From positions 84,698,922 to 84,762,921 of the forward strand of contig CM072886.1 in the NCBI GenBank assembly GCA_037013685.1: DNA of 64,000 bases, in the 5' to 3' direction. The stretch comes from Acridotheres tristis. Taxonomy: Eukaryota; Chordata; Aves; Passeriformes; Sturnidae. Below the pieces are notes generated by a model, which did no database searches, was not told the origin of the DNA, and saw only the letters and a list, made by a program, of their open reading frames with translations. Of this stretch, positions 1-13,065 are shown piece by piece. The position numbers and the translations under genes are program-made. Numbering within the stretch: the stretch's first letter is position 1; the number at the start of each line of letters is the position of its first letter.

Positions 1-295
1 ACAAATGAAGTTGCAACCTCCATTCTGTTAGCTACCAGTGCCTAAACAAGCTTTCCTTCTCACAAAGGAAAAGATCTGAGGTCCTAAAAATAATCTTGGG
101 TTTTCCACTTGGGCTTGTTCTCAGTCAGCTTTGTTTGTACTTCAACTTCTCTGTAAAGGAACCACAAAACTACAAGACACTTCTCCTCCCAGTAGTTCTG
201 TACAGACCTACAGGCCTGCACCATTAAGTGCTTGGTCATGCTTGTTGTATTCTAACTACCCACTTACTATAGAAATCCACAAAAGAAGTGTTTCA

Positions 296-700
296 TGAGC
301 CAGCATGTCTGATGATCTGCATGGTGGCCTGTCTCTAGCCCAATGTACTGTAAACTTACTGCTCTCACATCCCGAGCCCGTTGTTATTGACTCCACTGTA
401 ATGCCGCTGGTTATCCCAGTCATTAGTGTGAGGTTCCTTAATGAGCAAGTAAACAATTTTGTCACATTAACAACATGTTTTCGGCATATGCAGCTTGTAA
501 AAGCACCAGCAGTGAGGAAAACAGCCTTCTATCAACTCAATGCCTTCCACAAAAACAAGCTCTGTGGCTTTATTAGAAAGATTTGCAGTACATTATCTGA
601 CGACTGCTAATTGCAAGCTAAGCTTCGGACATGAATCAAAGCTTCAAGCTACAATTTTCAGTGAAATGCATTAGGCTTTTCAATAAAGCTTAGCTGCTGC
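296..700. promoter_or_regulatory. Candidate conserved non-coding element
   Basis: This unique block keeps several CpG dinucleotides (around 373-380, 403, 481, 600 and 626) in surroundings that are otherwise almost CpG-free. It also carries scattered short AT-rich motifs of the homeodomain type. A 101-codon open frame runs through it on the plus strand (305-610), and a shorter one lies on the minus strand. Neither has a recognisable domain, and an open frame on both strands is more typical of a low-stop-density conserved element than of a gene. Calling it a conserved element is inference from texture only. It could instead be neutral sequence. Confidence 0.25.
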
Positions 701-720
701 AGTGAGGCAGGAGATGATAT

Positions 721-3700
721 TTCCTTACCAAATTTAACTCGGGTTCTTTAATTATGGGTGAGTATTAACAATTCAGTTTCTGACCTTTGCTATAAATATA
801 CATGTCTGTAGCTTCAATTAGTTGAGACTTGTCTGAATTTCAAGGTGAAGGTGCACTCATGCTTCCATTTCAATCAAGAGGGGAGAATGCAGGCTGGCTT
901 CCACCTTGATAAATTTAAACTTGGACTTATGTAGAGAGAAAGACAGAAGGAAACATAATTTAATGATTCAAGGAGATTTTCATGCCTCTGTAAAACTTGA
1001 GCTATGTTTTTCATAGTATAAAGAGATGCATAATTTTGGGATCATTTGTTTTGGCCCACTGCAAGAGCTATGCTTTTTCTCCTACCTAATGAATTCTAAG
1101 CTAGTCAGGCTCTGTCTTATCAGGCATCTACCCAGTTCCTTGCTCAGAAAGACTCACAAATTTTTGGTTCTCTTGTGGCTTTGTTATGGCAGATTTATCC
1201 ATCCATCCTGCTATCCTTGCATCTTCCTAATTTTGAGACCTTGAGAAGGTGTGGGAAATAAAAGCTGTAGTTTAAAAATTCAAAATTAAAAATACCTAAA
1301 TAAAGTATAATTGACAGATAAAGAAAGGACAACTCTAAAATCCAACCTGTATGTTTTTCTGCAAAGATCTTTCAACAATGTTTTAATCAGAAAGATTGAG
1401 GATTATCACTCAAAAAAAAAAAATCTGAATTACTGATTTTGGTTTGCTACTCACGGTGATCAATTAAAATGCTACCCTCACTAAATTGTGGAGGAAATTG
1501 AGGAAACCTTCTCTGGTTTCCATAGGTTTGGATGTTTGATTTCAGGTAAAAGTCTTGGTGACCTTAAAGCTCATATTTAGACTCAGCTAAGTCTCTTTCA
1601 GACTTCAGGATTTCTTTTTCTTTCTTTTCTAAGCAATTCCTTCCCTCTAGCTACCGCAGCTATTTATTTGTGAGTTACTTTAAATCTCTTCCATTTTATA
1701 AGGCACTTCACTTTTGACAGCACTGGAAAAAAATGCAGCTTTGCCTTCTAAATTTAGTAGAAGAAGAAAAAAAACCCCACCAGATTGTTTGCTGGTCTCT
1801 CTGCCTCTATTCTTTGGTTCCAAACTATTCTCCATAAGTTCCTGTCTATCACTTTTTGTAAATAACATCTGCATTTCAAACTCCCTGTCTACTAATTAGT
1901 CTGAATCGTTTATAAGAGTAGAGGACTTACTTAGAAATGTACAAATCAAATGCTAATGGATAGTAACAGGAATTTCTCACTCACTCAGCACTTACATCAA
2001 TTTCCACATTAGAACCATGTAAAAAAGAAACAAACCTAGAAAATTTGCTGAGGGGAAAAAACCCTGCTGTTTTGAAGTTGTGTATTTGGGTTGACACTGC
2101 CAAATGCTTTCAATCTTGAAAAGATTTTTCTGGCTATATAAATGTATTAGTTGTCCTTAACTCTTTTTAAAATACCAACTAGTTTGGGGATATCTCCCCT
2201 TTGGTGTGAAGGTCTTCAACCCACATCCTTTATTTCTCAGGAGAGCTCCAGCCTATGAGATAACCTCTGCTCTGTTGCTTTCTGTCTCCATGACTATTTA
2301 GAAATTCCATACAAAACAAAATAGCACAGACCAGGTCCATCAATAAAAATTGTAGGAAGGAAGTCCTGAAATACTTATTTCCTGATTATTTAGGACTTGT
2401 TATTAAGACATAGGAGGCAAATATAAATCTGCTTCGCCAGTGGCAAAATATGGCTTTGAGCCAAAAATATCTATCTTCACCAGGTAAACTTCCTGAGCTC
2501 CAGGATCTCCAGGTGACAAACCCTAAAATCTGATAAATCAGATCCTAATAGTCTTTCCCCAGTGAGTTCCTCAGCTGAATTAAGCACACTGAAGGATAAA
2601 ACCGAAACAATAAGAGACTACTTTGATTAAAGCCCAACTAAGCAAAGTTCTCAAGAGCCAGCTGGAAACACAACCATGAGCCAGGACTGCGTCAGAGGGG
2701 ATCCTGCACAGCCTCATTCTTGGATGCATGGCTTTTAAAGTATTTTATGAATGATCTGGAGAAATATGTGAGTGTTATCTGTAGAAAAAAAATCCAAGCA
2801 AACCCCCAAATCTGGCTGTACACCACCTGTTAACAGCCACTAAATCATTTCCAGAAAAACCAGCTACTGGATCCCCATCCCTCTGAAGTCTTAAGGTGGC
2901 AATCGGTATTTTAGTCAAATTCTTGAAAGCTGGAACTAAAATTTACACTCACCCCAGTTCTGGTCCCTCAGGTGGACCAGTGCATCTTCTAAAAAAAACA
3001 ATATCTTTCTGAATCCCACTCATAGATTACAGTTTAATTGATCAAGAGGCACATAAGCAACGGTGCCAGACATGCACAGAAGACAGCGATAAGCAAAGGC
3101 ATTACAAATTGTTTGTAAGCATCATCTCTAATGCTCTTTTGGAGGGGAGTTCTTGGGGAATAAAAGTTTCTGTGTTTGGAGAGACAGAGAGTTGTCATTC
3201 CTCACCTCTGACATGTGAATGGCTGAGAAGTCCCCAGTAGCTCAGTTGCTGTCACCTGAGGACTAGCCAGGCTCTTGCAGGTAATTTCACTGCTAAGGGG
3301 ACATCTTGACACCAAAACAAAAGAATGGCCATAAGAGTTCAGACTAAGAGTTTTGTGTAAATCAGCATCCTAACTCTGACACTTATGGCCATGAGTGACC
3401 ATCAAGGGAAGGAAAAGAACAGACTAGACATACACATTCCTTTTTCCAAATTTCAACTCTGGCTAATTCAGAAGATTTCCAGTGGTCTGCCTACTTCTTA
3501 AACCCCAAAAGGTTTACAGTGGAATACTCTTCCAAATATTCACCAAGCTCACTTGAAACACATGGAAACTGTGCATTTACGACCTTCATCAAGCTCTCCA
3601 GGTCTGGTGTGAATCACTTCCCTGAGAGGGAAATGCAATGCAAAGCAAACTCCTTAAAGTCAGCTCTAAACCCCTTAGGGTAGCTGCTGATAGAAGTTCA

Positions 3701-4379
3701 GCCACAGCCTGAGCTGACCATTTGATTATTCACAGAGCTTCCTCAGTCAGTTTTGCAGCTCCTTTGAAGCTCTACAGATGCCACAGTGACACTGCTTCCA
3801 AATCACAGCTCAGGTCTGTGGGCACCACTCTACAGTTCTACTGATTGCAAATACAGCTCTTGTGTCCCACAACTTACTCCTGCATAAAACTGGTAAAGAA
3901 TCACAGATTTCCTACTGGGGCACAGTTCATAGCGGTGGAAGTTCCACACTGACCTAACAAGAAGCAAGAGAGATCTGCTAGCACTGAATGAGCAAGAAAC
4001 AAGGGGTAATTCCTGTCCTGTCCTCCCCAGCTACCAGTAGCATACTTGGGAGCAAAGTCTGACACTGCTTAGAAACCATCCAGCTGCAGAGGAGCAGTCT
4101 GCTACTTTTTATGGATCCCATTTTGCATATCTCTCAGTCAGTGCAGCTTGAACTTGGATCATCTCTCTGATCACGAAAGTTTCTAGCTGAGTCACTTATC
4201 AATTTCACCCAAGCTATGCTATTCCATCTCCATTTGTCATATTTATGGCAGCATGTTTACTACTTAATGTTCACATGAAGCTTGGAAGGTAAAAAGTGCT
4301 GTCTAACTACTAAATGTTGTCATTTATACTATTCCTAAAGTCTCCAAGGCAGGATGCACAGGTACAGGAAGCAGCTTGC
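721..4379. other. Unique non-coding stretch, nothing recognised
   Basis: AT-leaning single-copy-looking DNA. It includes a 12-A run at 1412-1423 and pyrimidine-rich patches near 1615-1650. Open frames are below 75 codons and overlap on both strands. I see no transposon signature, RNA gene or convincing exon. Confidence 0.5.
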
Positions 4380-4479
4380 AGTCAGTGCCTGTTTTCTAGC
4401 ACATGAAACTGAGGGGCATTTGCAAGGGGACAACCATGGTGGCTACCTAACACAGCCAAAGGCAGGGGCACATCCCATG

Positions 4480-4680
4480 CCTGATGCATTTTTATGGCTC
4501 CACAGGCTGTAGTGAAAGCCATGCCACTGAGAAGGCTGCCCAGAGCCCCAGTGGCACGCTGCCTGTGCCAGCTGGCCAGCTGCACCCAGCTTGCCTCTGC
4601 TGGGTCCCTGAGGGCTCCCATTGCCTCCCGGGGAGCACAGCTCTGGAATCTCAGCCAGCGCCATTTGGCACACACAGGGT
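4480..4680. other. Local GC-rich patch
   Basis: About 200 bp rich in CCAG, CTGCC and CAGC words, clearly richer in GC than the flanks but with few CpGs. Four short overlapping open frames exist on the two strands, which is what GC-rich sequence with few stop codons produces by chance. No repeat family or protein is recognised. An old decayed repeat or a regulatory patch are both possible. Confidence 0.3.
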
Positions 4681-4689
4681 ATAGTTATG

Positions 4690-5055
4690 GTGCCATTTAA
4701 ATGATTTATAAGAACACACACCTTATTAGTTCAAGAAAGAATGAAAGATTTCTGTGCACTGTGGTCTGTTAAGTAATAGTAATGGATCTCAATTACTTGA
4801 AAGACCTCTAATTAATTTCTATATCGGCAACGCCTGAGTTAAGAGGTCAGTCAAGAGATTAACTCCTGTTCTCTCATTGTTGCTCAGCCTGTCAGCACCA
4901 ATTTCCATGAGCCAGGCAAAGCTGCAGGAATCAAACACCGAAAGGGAAAAAAAGAAATCTAAAATAGCTATTTTCATTACCAAGTCCTCCTCCCCTCACT
5001 AGCTGACAAGAGATACTGTAATGCAAAAGACTAATGGAGGAGAAAAAAAAGCATT
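4690..5055. promoter_or_regulatory. Candidate conserved non-coding element rich in homeodomain-type motifs
   Basis: The block contains several TAAT/ATTA cores close together (for example CTAATTAATTT near 4808-4818 and CAATTAC near 4791-4797). It also holds isolated CpGs in ordered sequence (around 4826, 4831 and 4939) and AT-rich stretches with no simple repeats. This texture is typical of vertebrate developmental enhancers, but similarity to other genomes was not tested. Inference only. Confidence 0.28.
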
Positions 5056-8000
5056 TTGCTGTCTAAAAGATACCTTCCTCACTCTGGCATAATCCTCCTG
5101 ATCTATTTAAATTGCTTCCCTCCTTAGCCTCCCTCTCCATTTTGGCAGCTCATTCATTTTGAATTTCCTTCCGAACTGTTCTCCTTTTCTGTTGCTGGCT
5201 GAGGTGTTCTAAGTCATACTCATGAGTCAGATATTTCCTGATGTTCCTGTACCTGAGCCCCAACTTTTCCTCTAGTTGTCTGAAAAATATAATTTGTTGT
5301 CAGCAGTCAAGCTTGGACTACAGGTCAAACTGTATGCTGAACTTCTTTGTATGCACTTTCTATTACAGAAGCATACACCAACCCAGGGACGACAAGTGAA
5401 GCATTTTCAAATGGTACATTTTCATTCTACTTAACTGAAGTAGTTGTATCCTGCTTCTAAGTATGTATTACTCTATGCACAGACTCTATAATACACACTT
5501 GAAGAACAAGCACCAGGACTATAATTTTTAAACAGCGGTTGAACTCCTCAGTCACTAATATGGTTTTGGTAGCATACTGCCTTTCATTTCTCATATCCCT
5601 ATGTATCACATTTTTCATATCACTAACTCTGTTTGACTTAAATTATTTCAATTTTAAAAATTGTTTTCTTATTACTTCAATAGTTACATCTCAGACATCT
5701 CCTGCCTCATCTAAATTGAAGAATGAAATCTCATCAAGAACCATGAAATCTGTCTAGGTGCTCAGTGTAATAATGAGGGTTAAGAACTGCTCAGCTAATA
5801 GAAATAGATAGGCTGAGTGTTACACTAAGCTCAGACTTCCCCAATCCTAACTGATCCTCTGACCACAGTGAAGTGGTGATACCTGTTGTCAAAAAATATT
5901 CTTCCTGAGAGGACATGTCAAGAATGTTGCAAAAGAATTAAATAGCTAAATTTTCTAAACTAAGGCTGCCATTACCAGGTTTCTGAGTCTGATCTCCTAA
6001 GATACAGACTGGTAACCCCATGGCTTCCAACAGATCATTTGGTTGGAGTAGTCTTTGATTTTCCAAATTCTTCTTAAGATGAGCTCAGCCTAGGCCATAT
6101 ATTGAAGCTTGTGAACAGTTTCAAGGGACACAGGCCTTGCTGGCCACAAAGCACAGGCACACTTTGTTCAGTAGTTCAGGAGATTAACCACCACCCTTTT
6201 CCATATCCCAGGTGCTGTGTTAGGATCTCCATTCTCTCTGTTAGTCAGCTTAGCCTCACCTCCTACATGTTTGCTTCACAAAAGCAATGCACTGAAAACA
6301 AATGACCCAAAACAGTGAACTGCTTAATAATCCCTTGACTGGTGCGTGTGAGCAATTCAGTGCTGGGCACCTCCATTGGGATTCTGGACCAGACCCCGTG
6401 TAGTCATTGCACTGGAGCAAAGACAGACGCTGGAGAGAATCACAGTCTTGCACAGGTAGCAGCCCATCAAATTCCCACAACACAACAAAAGCACTTCTCA
6501 GACTAGCAGTATAGGGGCAAAAGGGCACAGAACAATGTTAAAGTGATTTGGTGTTTGAGTTTGTTTACTTAATTTTAAATTTTTAAAAGCAGCTTTATTC
6601 CAAGGCCTACTCTACTTTGCAAGTATCATTACCTGCTACTGAAAATGTTTGTTTTGTTATATTCCAAAGCTTTGTGTTTATATATATATCTTAAGGAGAG
6701 GAAAAGAAAAGGATACCTTTATCTTTCTTTTAGCCAAGTTTAGAGGTTGGGCCATTTTTAAAGTCAGTACAGTACAGTACAGAGTTTGAATGTGAGGACA
6801 GAATTTAAGGAAAAAACCTCTGAAAAGAATTTGTAAGGCAGAATTAAGAACAAGAAAAATCCATTCAGTGGTTGTTCTTAATGGGGTGCCCGGTGAGTCA
6901 GCAAGTCGTTCTAGGTTATAGCAGCCTGTCTACTTTTATGTTGTGATCTTACTTTGATTCATCTTCTTTAGATATAAATATTGTTAACTTGAAAGTCAAC
7001 CTGAGGTCAGGCTCTGATGCCAGCTGTATATAGGCTATGGAAGAATAACGAAGTCATGTGTTACAACGCTGGGAGACATAAGCTGAGGGTTTAGATGGTC
7101 ATGCTCCTGCTCCTTGTGCCTCCTTGAAGGTAAAAAAAAAGGGCAAGACCTTGCCAAACAGAAGTCAAGCTCCAAAGTGAGAGCTGATAAAGCAGAGTAT
7201 GGAATGTAGAATAAAATTCTATTACCTCTACTAGAAAATTCAGTAAGGATTTGTAACTCAAGGAATGAGAAATACTGCTTTTGGAATGACTAAACTTAAT
7301 AAACTTCAACAGAAGGAAAGACAAACTGAACAGTCATTTCTTGCCCTGCCAATATTAGAAAGGAAATCAGATCCATTCATTTGGAAGCAGTTACTACTGT
7401 AAAGGAGCTGGGGTTTTGCCTGGTTTTTGTTGGATTTTTTTGAAAACCTAAGTCACAATAATCAATCCCAGCTAAGATCCAGGGGGAAAAAAAAAGTGTG
7501 AAATTCTTTCCATATGGTTCTCTCTGTAAACAGCAATATTTTTGAAACAAATTTCATATAAAGAATTCCAGAGAGTAAGCAGAATACTCTGAAGTTAGTT
7601 TTTAAAAAGCAGCTTTCAGAATTATTTAAAACATATGGGAGAACTGGTCATATAGTTAAACAAGATTCTTGAATCTGAGATTCAGTTTTATGCCTGACAT
7701 AGGTCTTGGTAGATTTTAAAATAATTTTACTTTGCCTTCTTCACCATTTCTGACTGAGTTACAGACTCATAGAATGCTTTTTTATTTAATTCAAGACTAA
7801 CCATAGCTGGAGCAGACAATATAAAATTCCCGGTTCTGAAATGTCTGAGGAAGTGGAAAGTTCAAAACAAAGCTTTAAAGGCCTAAAGGGTACTTTTACA
7901 GTTTAGCTGTTACATAAAGTACTGTCAGAATCTGGCTGTCATTCTTATTTGTTCAGACAAAATTTGTAGCTGACATTAAACTACAATTCATATATATAAG

Positions 8001-9186
8001 CTTGCCTGACACCAGCTGTATTTAAAGGTGTGCTTAATACCCAGTCACATATGCCATATCTACATGTCCTCCCTGATAAGACTTCCAGATCTTTGCATGT
8101 GCATTCTGCAGCCAAAGGAAATATTGATAGGCCAATTATTCAGTGACCTCAAGTCAGAGGGCTCAGGAGCAGAAATCTTTGAGGTTTGAGTTCTTCCTGC
8201 TTCAGGAATTAAACTCTTTTGAGCTCATAAATAACTAAGGTAGCTAACAGGTTTATGCAATATTTATATTATTTAAATTCACTAGAGGTACGATTTCTTA
8301 AAAGTCTTCCTATTTCCCTGTGCTCAAGGTCTGGCAGCAGACAAGTTTGCCTCTCTCATGGTTGTGTGCACAGTTCAGAAGACCACTGTGAAAAACAGAA
8401 CCTCTCAAAGCAGGTGCTGTGGGCCAGGGGGGAGACAGATCACCTGGACCAGCTAGCTGGCTCTGCTCCTTGTCTCTGCCTGCTGCCTGTGAAATGAAGG
8501 ATCAGAGACTCTTTCATATTGCTGTTCCAGGCAGGCCTTTGCTGTAATTGCCATCAGGAAAATGTTTTCATCTTATGTGGGAGAGGATATAAATAATCTT
8601 GACTGGATTGTGAAGTATCCAGGAGATTATTTGTCTATTAAAGCATGAGCTGTGCTGTGAGCCACATGTAAGCAGATCTTGTTTGGCTGTTTATGAACCA
8701 TTAAGGATCTTTCTTACTCTTAAGGGGGATGCCACCACTAAGAATAGATTGTGTTCCCTTCTTTTATATCAGACTGTGTATCAGCTAATATTCTTATGCC
8801 AAAGGGCAGACACTTCACCATGCTGGGCACCCTGCCCCAGTTCAGATTCAAAAGCTCAAGATCTAAATATGTCCTGAGGCCTGCATGTGGTGAAGTTTAA
8901 CACGTTTTTAGAACATGCTTATGTTGGTCTTCTTGTACTGACACATCCTTCAAGTTTGTGTTCAAACAGTTTGTGTCTGGTCTGGAGTTCACTAGTGTAA
9001 CTTTACTACTTGGTTAGGTAAACCAAGGCCATCTGAGCAATACACTAGTTTGAGAGAGTTGAGGTCCATTACTTTTGGCATCAGAGAAGACCAAAGATGT
9101 CTTGAACAAGTGCAAAGAGACTCTCAAAAGCTTTTGAATATTTAGGGGGTTCATACTTGTCCCATCTCCAAGGATCTGCATGCAGG
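5056..9186. other. Unique non-coding stretch
   Basis: AT-leaning DNA with no identified gene. It contains a short pentamer repeat of the unit AGTAC (about 3.6 copies, 6765-6782) and a short TA run near 6678-6690. Open frames reach at most about 90 codons and show no domains. No CR1 or LTR segment was recognised. Confidence 0.5.
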
Positions 9187-9234
9187 TACAGGCAGTACAG
9201 GCAGTAAGAAAGGCGCCTAGGAAGCGCCTAGGAA
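9187..9234. repeat. Two abutting short tandem duplications (9 bp and 11 bp units)
   Basis: TACAGGCAG occurs twice in tandem at 9187-9204. Shortly after, GCGCCTAGGAA occurs twice in perfect tandem at 9213-9223 and 9224-9234. The 11-bp unit contains a CpG and the palindromic core CCTAGG. Two independent perfect duplications within 50 bp point to local replication slippage. The unit sequences are unrelated to each other. Confidence 0.8.
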
Positions 9235-12200
9235 GGGTCCAGGAAAAGTGGAGCAGCCAAGGAGGCATTGAAATAACCAGCAGCAACTTGCCACAGACTG
9301 CATTAACTCAGGACCAAAGAAAAAGGATGACCAGGAGACCAGGACACAACAAATCTCTTGCACAATCACTGATCTGAGAAGATGTTAAAAGTCAGAGTGA
9401 ATACACAGACTCAAACCAGGTTGAATCTCCTTGGAAAAATTTTGCAGAGTCACAAGTCTACCCTTCACACCTGCACCAGACACTGGGCCAACATACACAG
9501 CTTCCCTTCCTCCTTTTATCCCCAGGGCAAGTGACCAAAATTAAGCAGTGTTTGCTCCTACCACTGTATTAAGAAACACAGTAGACAGAAAGGAAAACCA
9601 GCCTCAGCTGCAAAATTCTCTCCTTAGTTATAGGTATGAGAAAATGCTTCATTGTAGACAGGAAAAGTGAACACACTTCTTCCATTCACATCCTCCTGGG
9701 AGATTGGAATCAGGTAATGGAAATATCAGGGGCGTGTCTTCTTAGAATTTAAGTGGCATGTTCTCTCATGGAATTGGGGAAAAAGTAGATTGCCCAAATT
9801 CTCTCACTGCTTGTATTGTTTTAACTTTTGGTTTCAGTGTGTATGCACTCCACAGCTCAGAGGGGTTATTCAGTATATCCAGTACCCTGAAGCCCTAATT
9901 ACCAATACTGTATGCTCCCAGCATTTCTGTATTTGTACATAAAATCAAATTAGCAATATCCACTGGGCCAAATTCTTCCCCTCACTGTGGTACAACTGTT
10001 CCTGTCTTAAAAGTAGCTGGTATCCATGTTCAATTTTCTCTGCCTTCATGTAAAATTTTATGTCATTCTTAAGCACGCATTTTATTATTAAGTCTCTTAT
10101 TTCCATCTGCTCATACTGACTCCCACAAAAATTCTCTCTTCAGGGCATTCTATAAACAAACTAATGAGATGAATGCAAATTACAGTAGCCATTCCACAGA
10201 CATCTCAATGCAAAGGCCTGTATGTGCAGAAGGAATACGTGGAGTTATGTTTCCAAATCAGAACTCCAGTTTTTGTTGATTTAAATAAAATATTCACATT
10301 TCTTCCAAGAGATGCATAATTTGAAATTTGCCTGTTTGGCTATACTTACATATAGATATTTTAAAATTAAAAAATGTAGGAAGCAGTGGTAGACCTTTGA
10401 TGGCATTAAGTGGTTTTCTTCAGAGCAGCTCCTCAAGGTCAGCTCTGACTGTATTCCTGAGCCAGGTACTTGCACTGACCACTGCTGACCTGCAATGCCT
10501 GGCTGTATGACCAGCTCATGCTGCTTACAGAGATGAGCACTGTATCACACCGAGTCTCTTGTAGCAAGGCCTGTGACTGCCCTTGGATTTAAAATTCTGC
10601 ATCACGCTGAGTTCTCCCAAGCACTCCATTGCAAGGACTGCAAAGCAACAGTCCAAAGCTTGTCAGAAAGGAAGTTCCACAAATCACTGGGCTTTCACCA
10701 GAGGTAAAAAGCTGCATCAGGAAAGATGATATTTGGTGCAGTATGTTCTCATTTGTTCTTCAGCTCTGACATCCACTTATTGCCGCTCATGCAGAGAAGA
10801 AGATACTGATGCTAATGAGATACCCTCAGCAATCTGCAATTCCCTTTCTTCAGCAGAACAGTAACTTTTGACCTAAATGTTCCCTCTTCTTGGCAGAATG
10901 TTGAAAGAAGCAGCAAATAGATAAATTTTCACCTTTTTTGTCTCATAAATCTGAACAGCATAATAAAGCATGTAGCGAACAGGCAACTAATTAAATTCTT
11001 CCTTGGAAGAACTACAGCAGCAGCACAATCTTTTTATGAGCCACATTCTTTTAATCTGGCTACTTAACTTTCTGTTTCTTTAGCCTCCCTTCTCTCTTCT
11101 ACTTGTAATATACAGCTGCTGAAATACTGGAATTAATTATCTCCACACCAATGTTCATCAAAGCACTCCTGCTTCTATGGAAGCCAGGGATGAAAAGTTA
11201 CTAGGCAAATCTAAAGAAAAAGTGCACCCATTGGATTCTTACAAGCAGACTAAATGTTCACAGGATAAAATAAATAAAATAGGAACATTTCTCTCAAAAT
11301 GTATTTTCTCCCAGCTGAGGTCTCTGAGTGGTGCTAGTATTACCTATCTTGATGACGAACATATTTTCAAGAGCATTTTTCTGCTAACAAATAGACATTC
11401 TGAGAGGTAACCATATGTTTAAGTGCTCCACAGAGCCATGGTCTGAAAGATGAAGGGTTCTTAAGGAAAGTGTGCCAAGACAAAATCCTGGCCCACAGAA
11501 GTAGGTAAGAATTTTGCTGTTGATTTTAATGAAGCCAGAATTTCACTCAAGAGAACTGCAGAAGGGTCAACCTATTTAGAGGAAAAAAAGTATCCAGATG
11601 TCTCATAGCATTATGGATTTTGAATCAGAAATTGCTGTGGCACTGTGAAACCTTTTCTCACTAGCTCTACTGCATGAAATAGAATGCCTTATTTTTAACT
11701 GTTTTTTCTCCCCAAAAAAACTAATATAAAAAAATGTATTGGAGAAGAAATGCAGCTCTACTGTGTTGAAAGACTTGCAGATTCCTGTGGTATCTTACAC
11801 TTTAATTCTTCTTCAGAGAGTTAGATTTCTCTTTTTTTATACATTGACATTCCATTTACTTCTATTTTATGGATTTACATCAAGTAAAAAGAGAACACTG
11901 AAACTCTAGACTGATAATAAGGCTAGTATTTTGGGTTTGTTGTTTTTATTTTTTTTTTCCAAAAATGAAAAGGTGATAGAAGATTCACTAGCACTCAGGT
12001 ATGCATGTCTGCAAGGGTAGTCAGTGACATGAATGGCCCATTTTCACTCAGCTGTCTTAACTATTGTCTTAGAAAATGGACACTTGCCTTTGGTTAGGAC
12101 TACATTATATATTCATTTCAGAACTCAGGGGAATTTTAATCACCATCCTATTATAATTTAATTGCATTCAGTCTCTTTTTGTCCTCAGAATCCCTTCCAG

Positions 12201-12639
12201 ACACTGCTTTTCTGTTGTGTTCAGATAGTACCCTGTTGGGATGCTGACATTCTGCCACATCTTTGTTTAGAAGTATACACAAAGAGAATATAATTCCTGT
12301 CAAGGCTCTTACTAGCTGTAAAGCAAACAAAAAGTGTCCTCAAAATGTTCCATCATATGCAAAATTAGACAAAGTCAGGGTCAAAGAAGCTTCATGTATT
12401 CAATGTGGCTTGTACCTCAGTTAGTGTCTCTCAGGGTCGCCTCCCTGATAGGAATGGATATTGAAATAGTGGGCAGCAACCTTGCCATTACCACTCAGCC
12501 TTTTCCTTGGGAAATCCAGCACTGCAAGCCCAGGCTCTTTGACTCAGTCTCGAGCTGGTGTGACAGAGCAATCTGTCACTGTCGGCCTAAAAAGAGAGGC
12601 CAACCACAACCCGTGCAGTAAGTAATCAACTGCAAATAC
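9235..12639. other. Unique non-coding stretch with an octamer motif
   Basis: No gene or transposon is recognised. A perfect POU octamer ATGCAAAT lies at 10173-10180 in a slightly more ordered segment (10150-10260). The 12334-12621 interval holds a 95-codon frame ending near a donor-like CAGTAAGT at 12615-12622. Neither the peptide nor an acceptor is convincing. Homopolymer patches occur near 11950. Confidence 0.45.
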
Positions 12640-13065
12640 TCCTGCATCCTTTCCCACTGTAATTGCAAACCTTTGAGCTTGAAACTGATCTCAGTTACAT
12701 CAGCATAAATCCTGACTAGAGTCACAAAACTGTGCAATTCTCAGTAATTATTTTAAGGGAAACAAAACTAGATTCCAGCTCAATGAATCTTAAAAGCCAG
12801 ATGAGTCTTAATATAGTAATATAATTTCATTTTTATGAGCCAAAACCCAAGTGAGCAGCAGCACTAACTGACCCTCAGTGTACACTCTCATCACAAGCAA
12901 ATTACAAAGTATTACTATTAACTTTTTCATTAGTGTTGCAAAGAGCTATTAATTTTTTTAAATTTGGAATCAGCTAAATGCAATTGCTGTGTAATCACCA
13001 GAAATAAATGCCATCTTTGCCAACTATTGGTTATGTAATGACCAAAGCAACATTTCCTCGATCTC
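12640..13065. promoter_or_regulatory. Candidate conserved non-coding element
   Basis: A long AT-rich block of high sequence complexity, with repeated homeodomain- and POU-like words: AATTATTTTAA near 12746, ATTAACTTTTTCATTAG near 12918 and AATTGCTGTGTAATCACC near 12980. It lacks repeats, long homopolymers and coding potential. The density and order of these words resemble deeply conserved vertebrate enhancers. No alignment was possible here, so this remains inference. Confidence 0.3.

Noticed and set aside
7770..7780. CATAGAATG, resembling a CR1 terminal octamer
   Set aside because: Flanking sequence shows no CR1 3' UTR similarity. A single octamer is not evidence.
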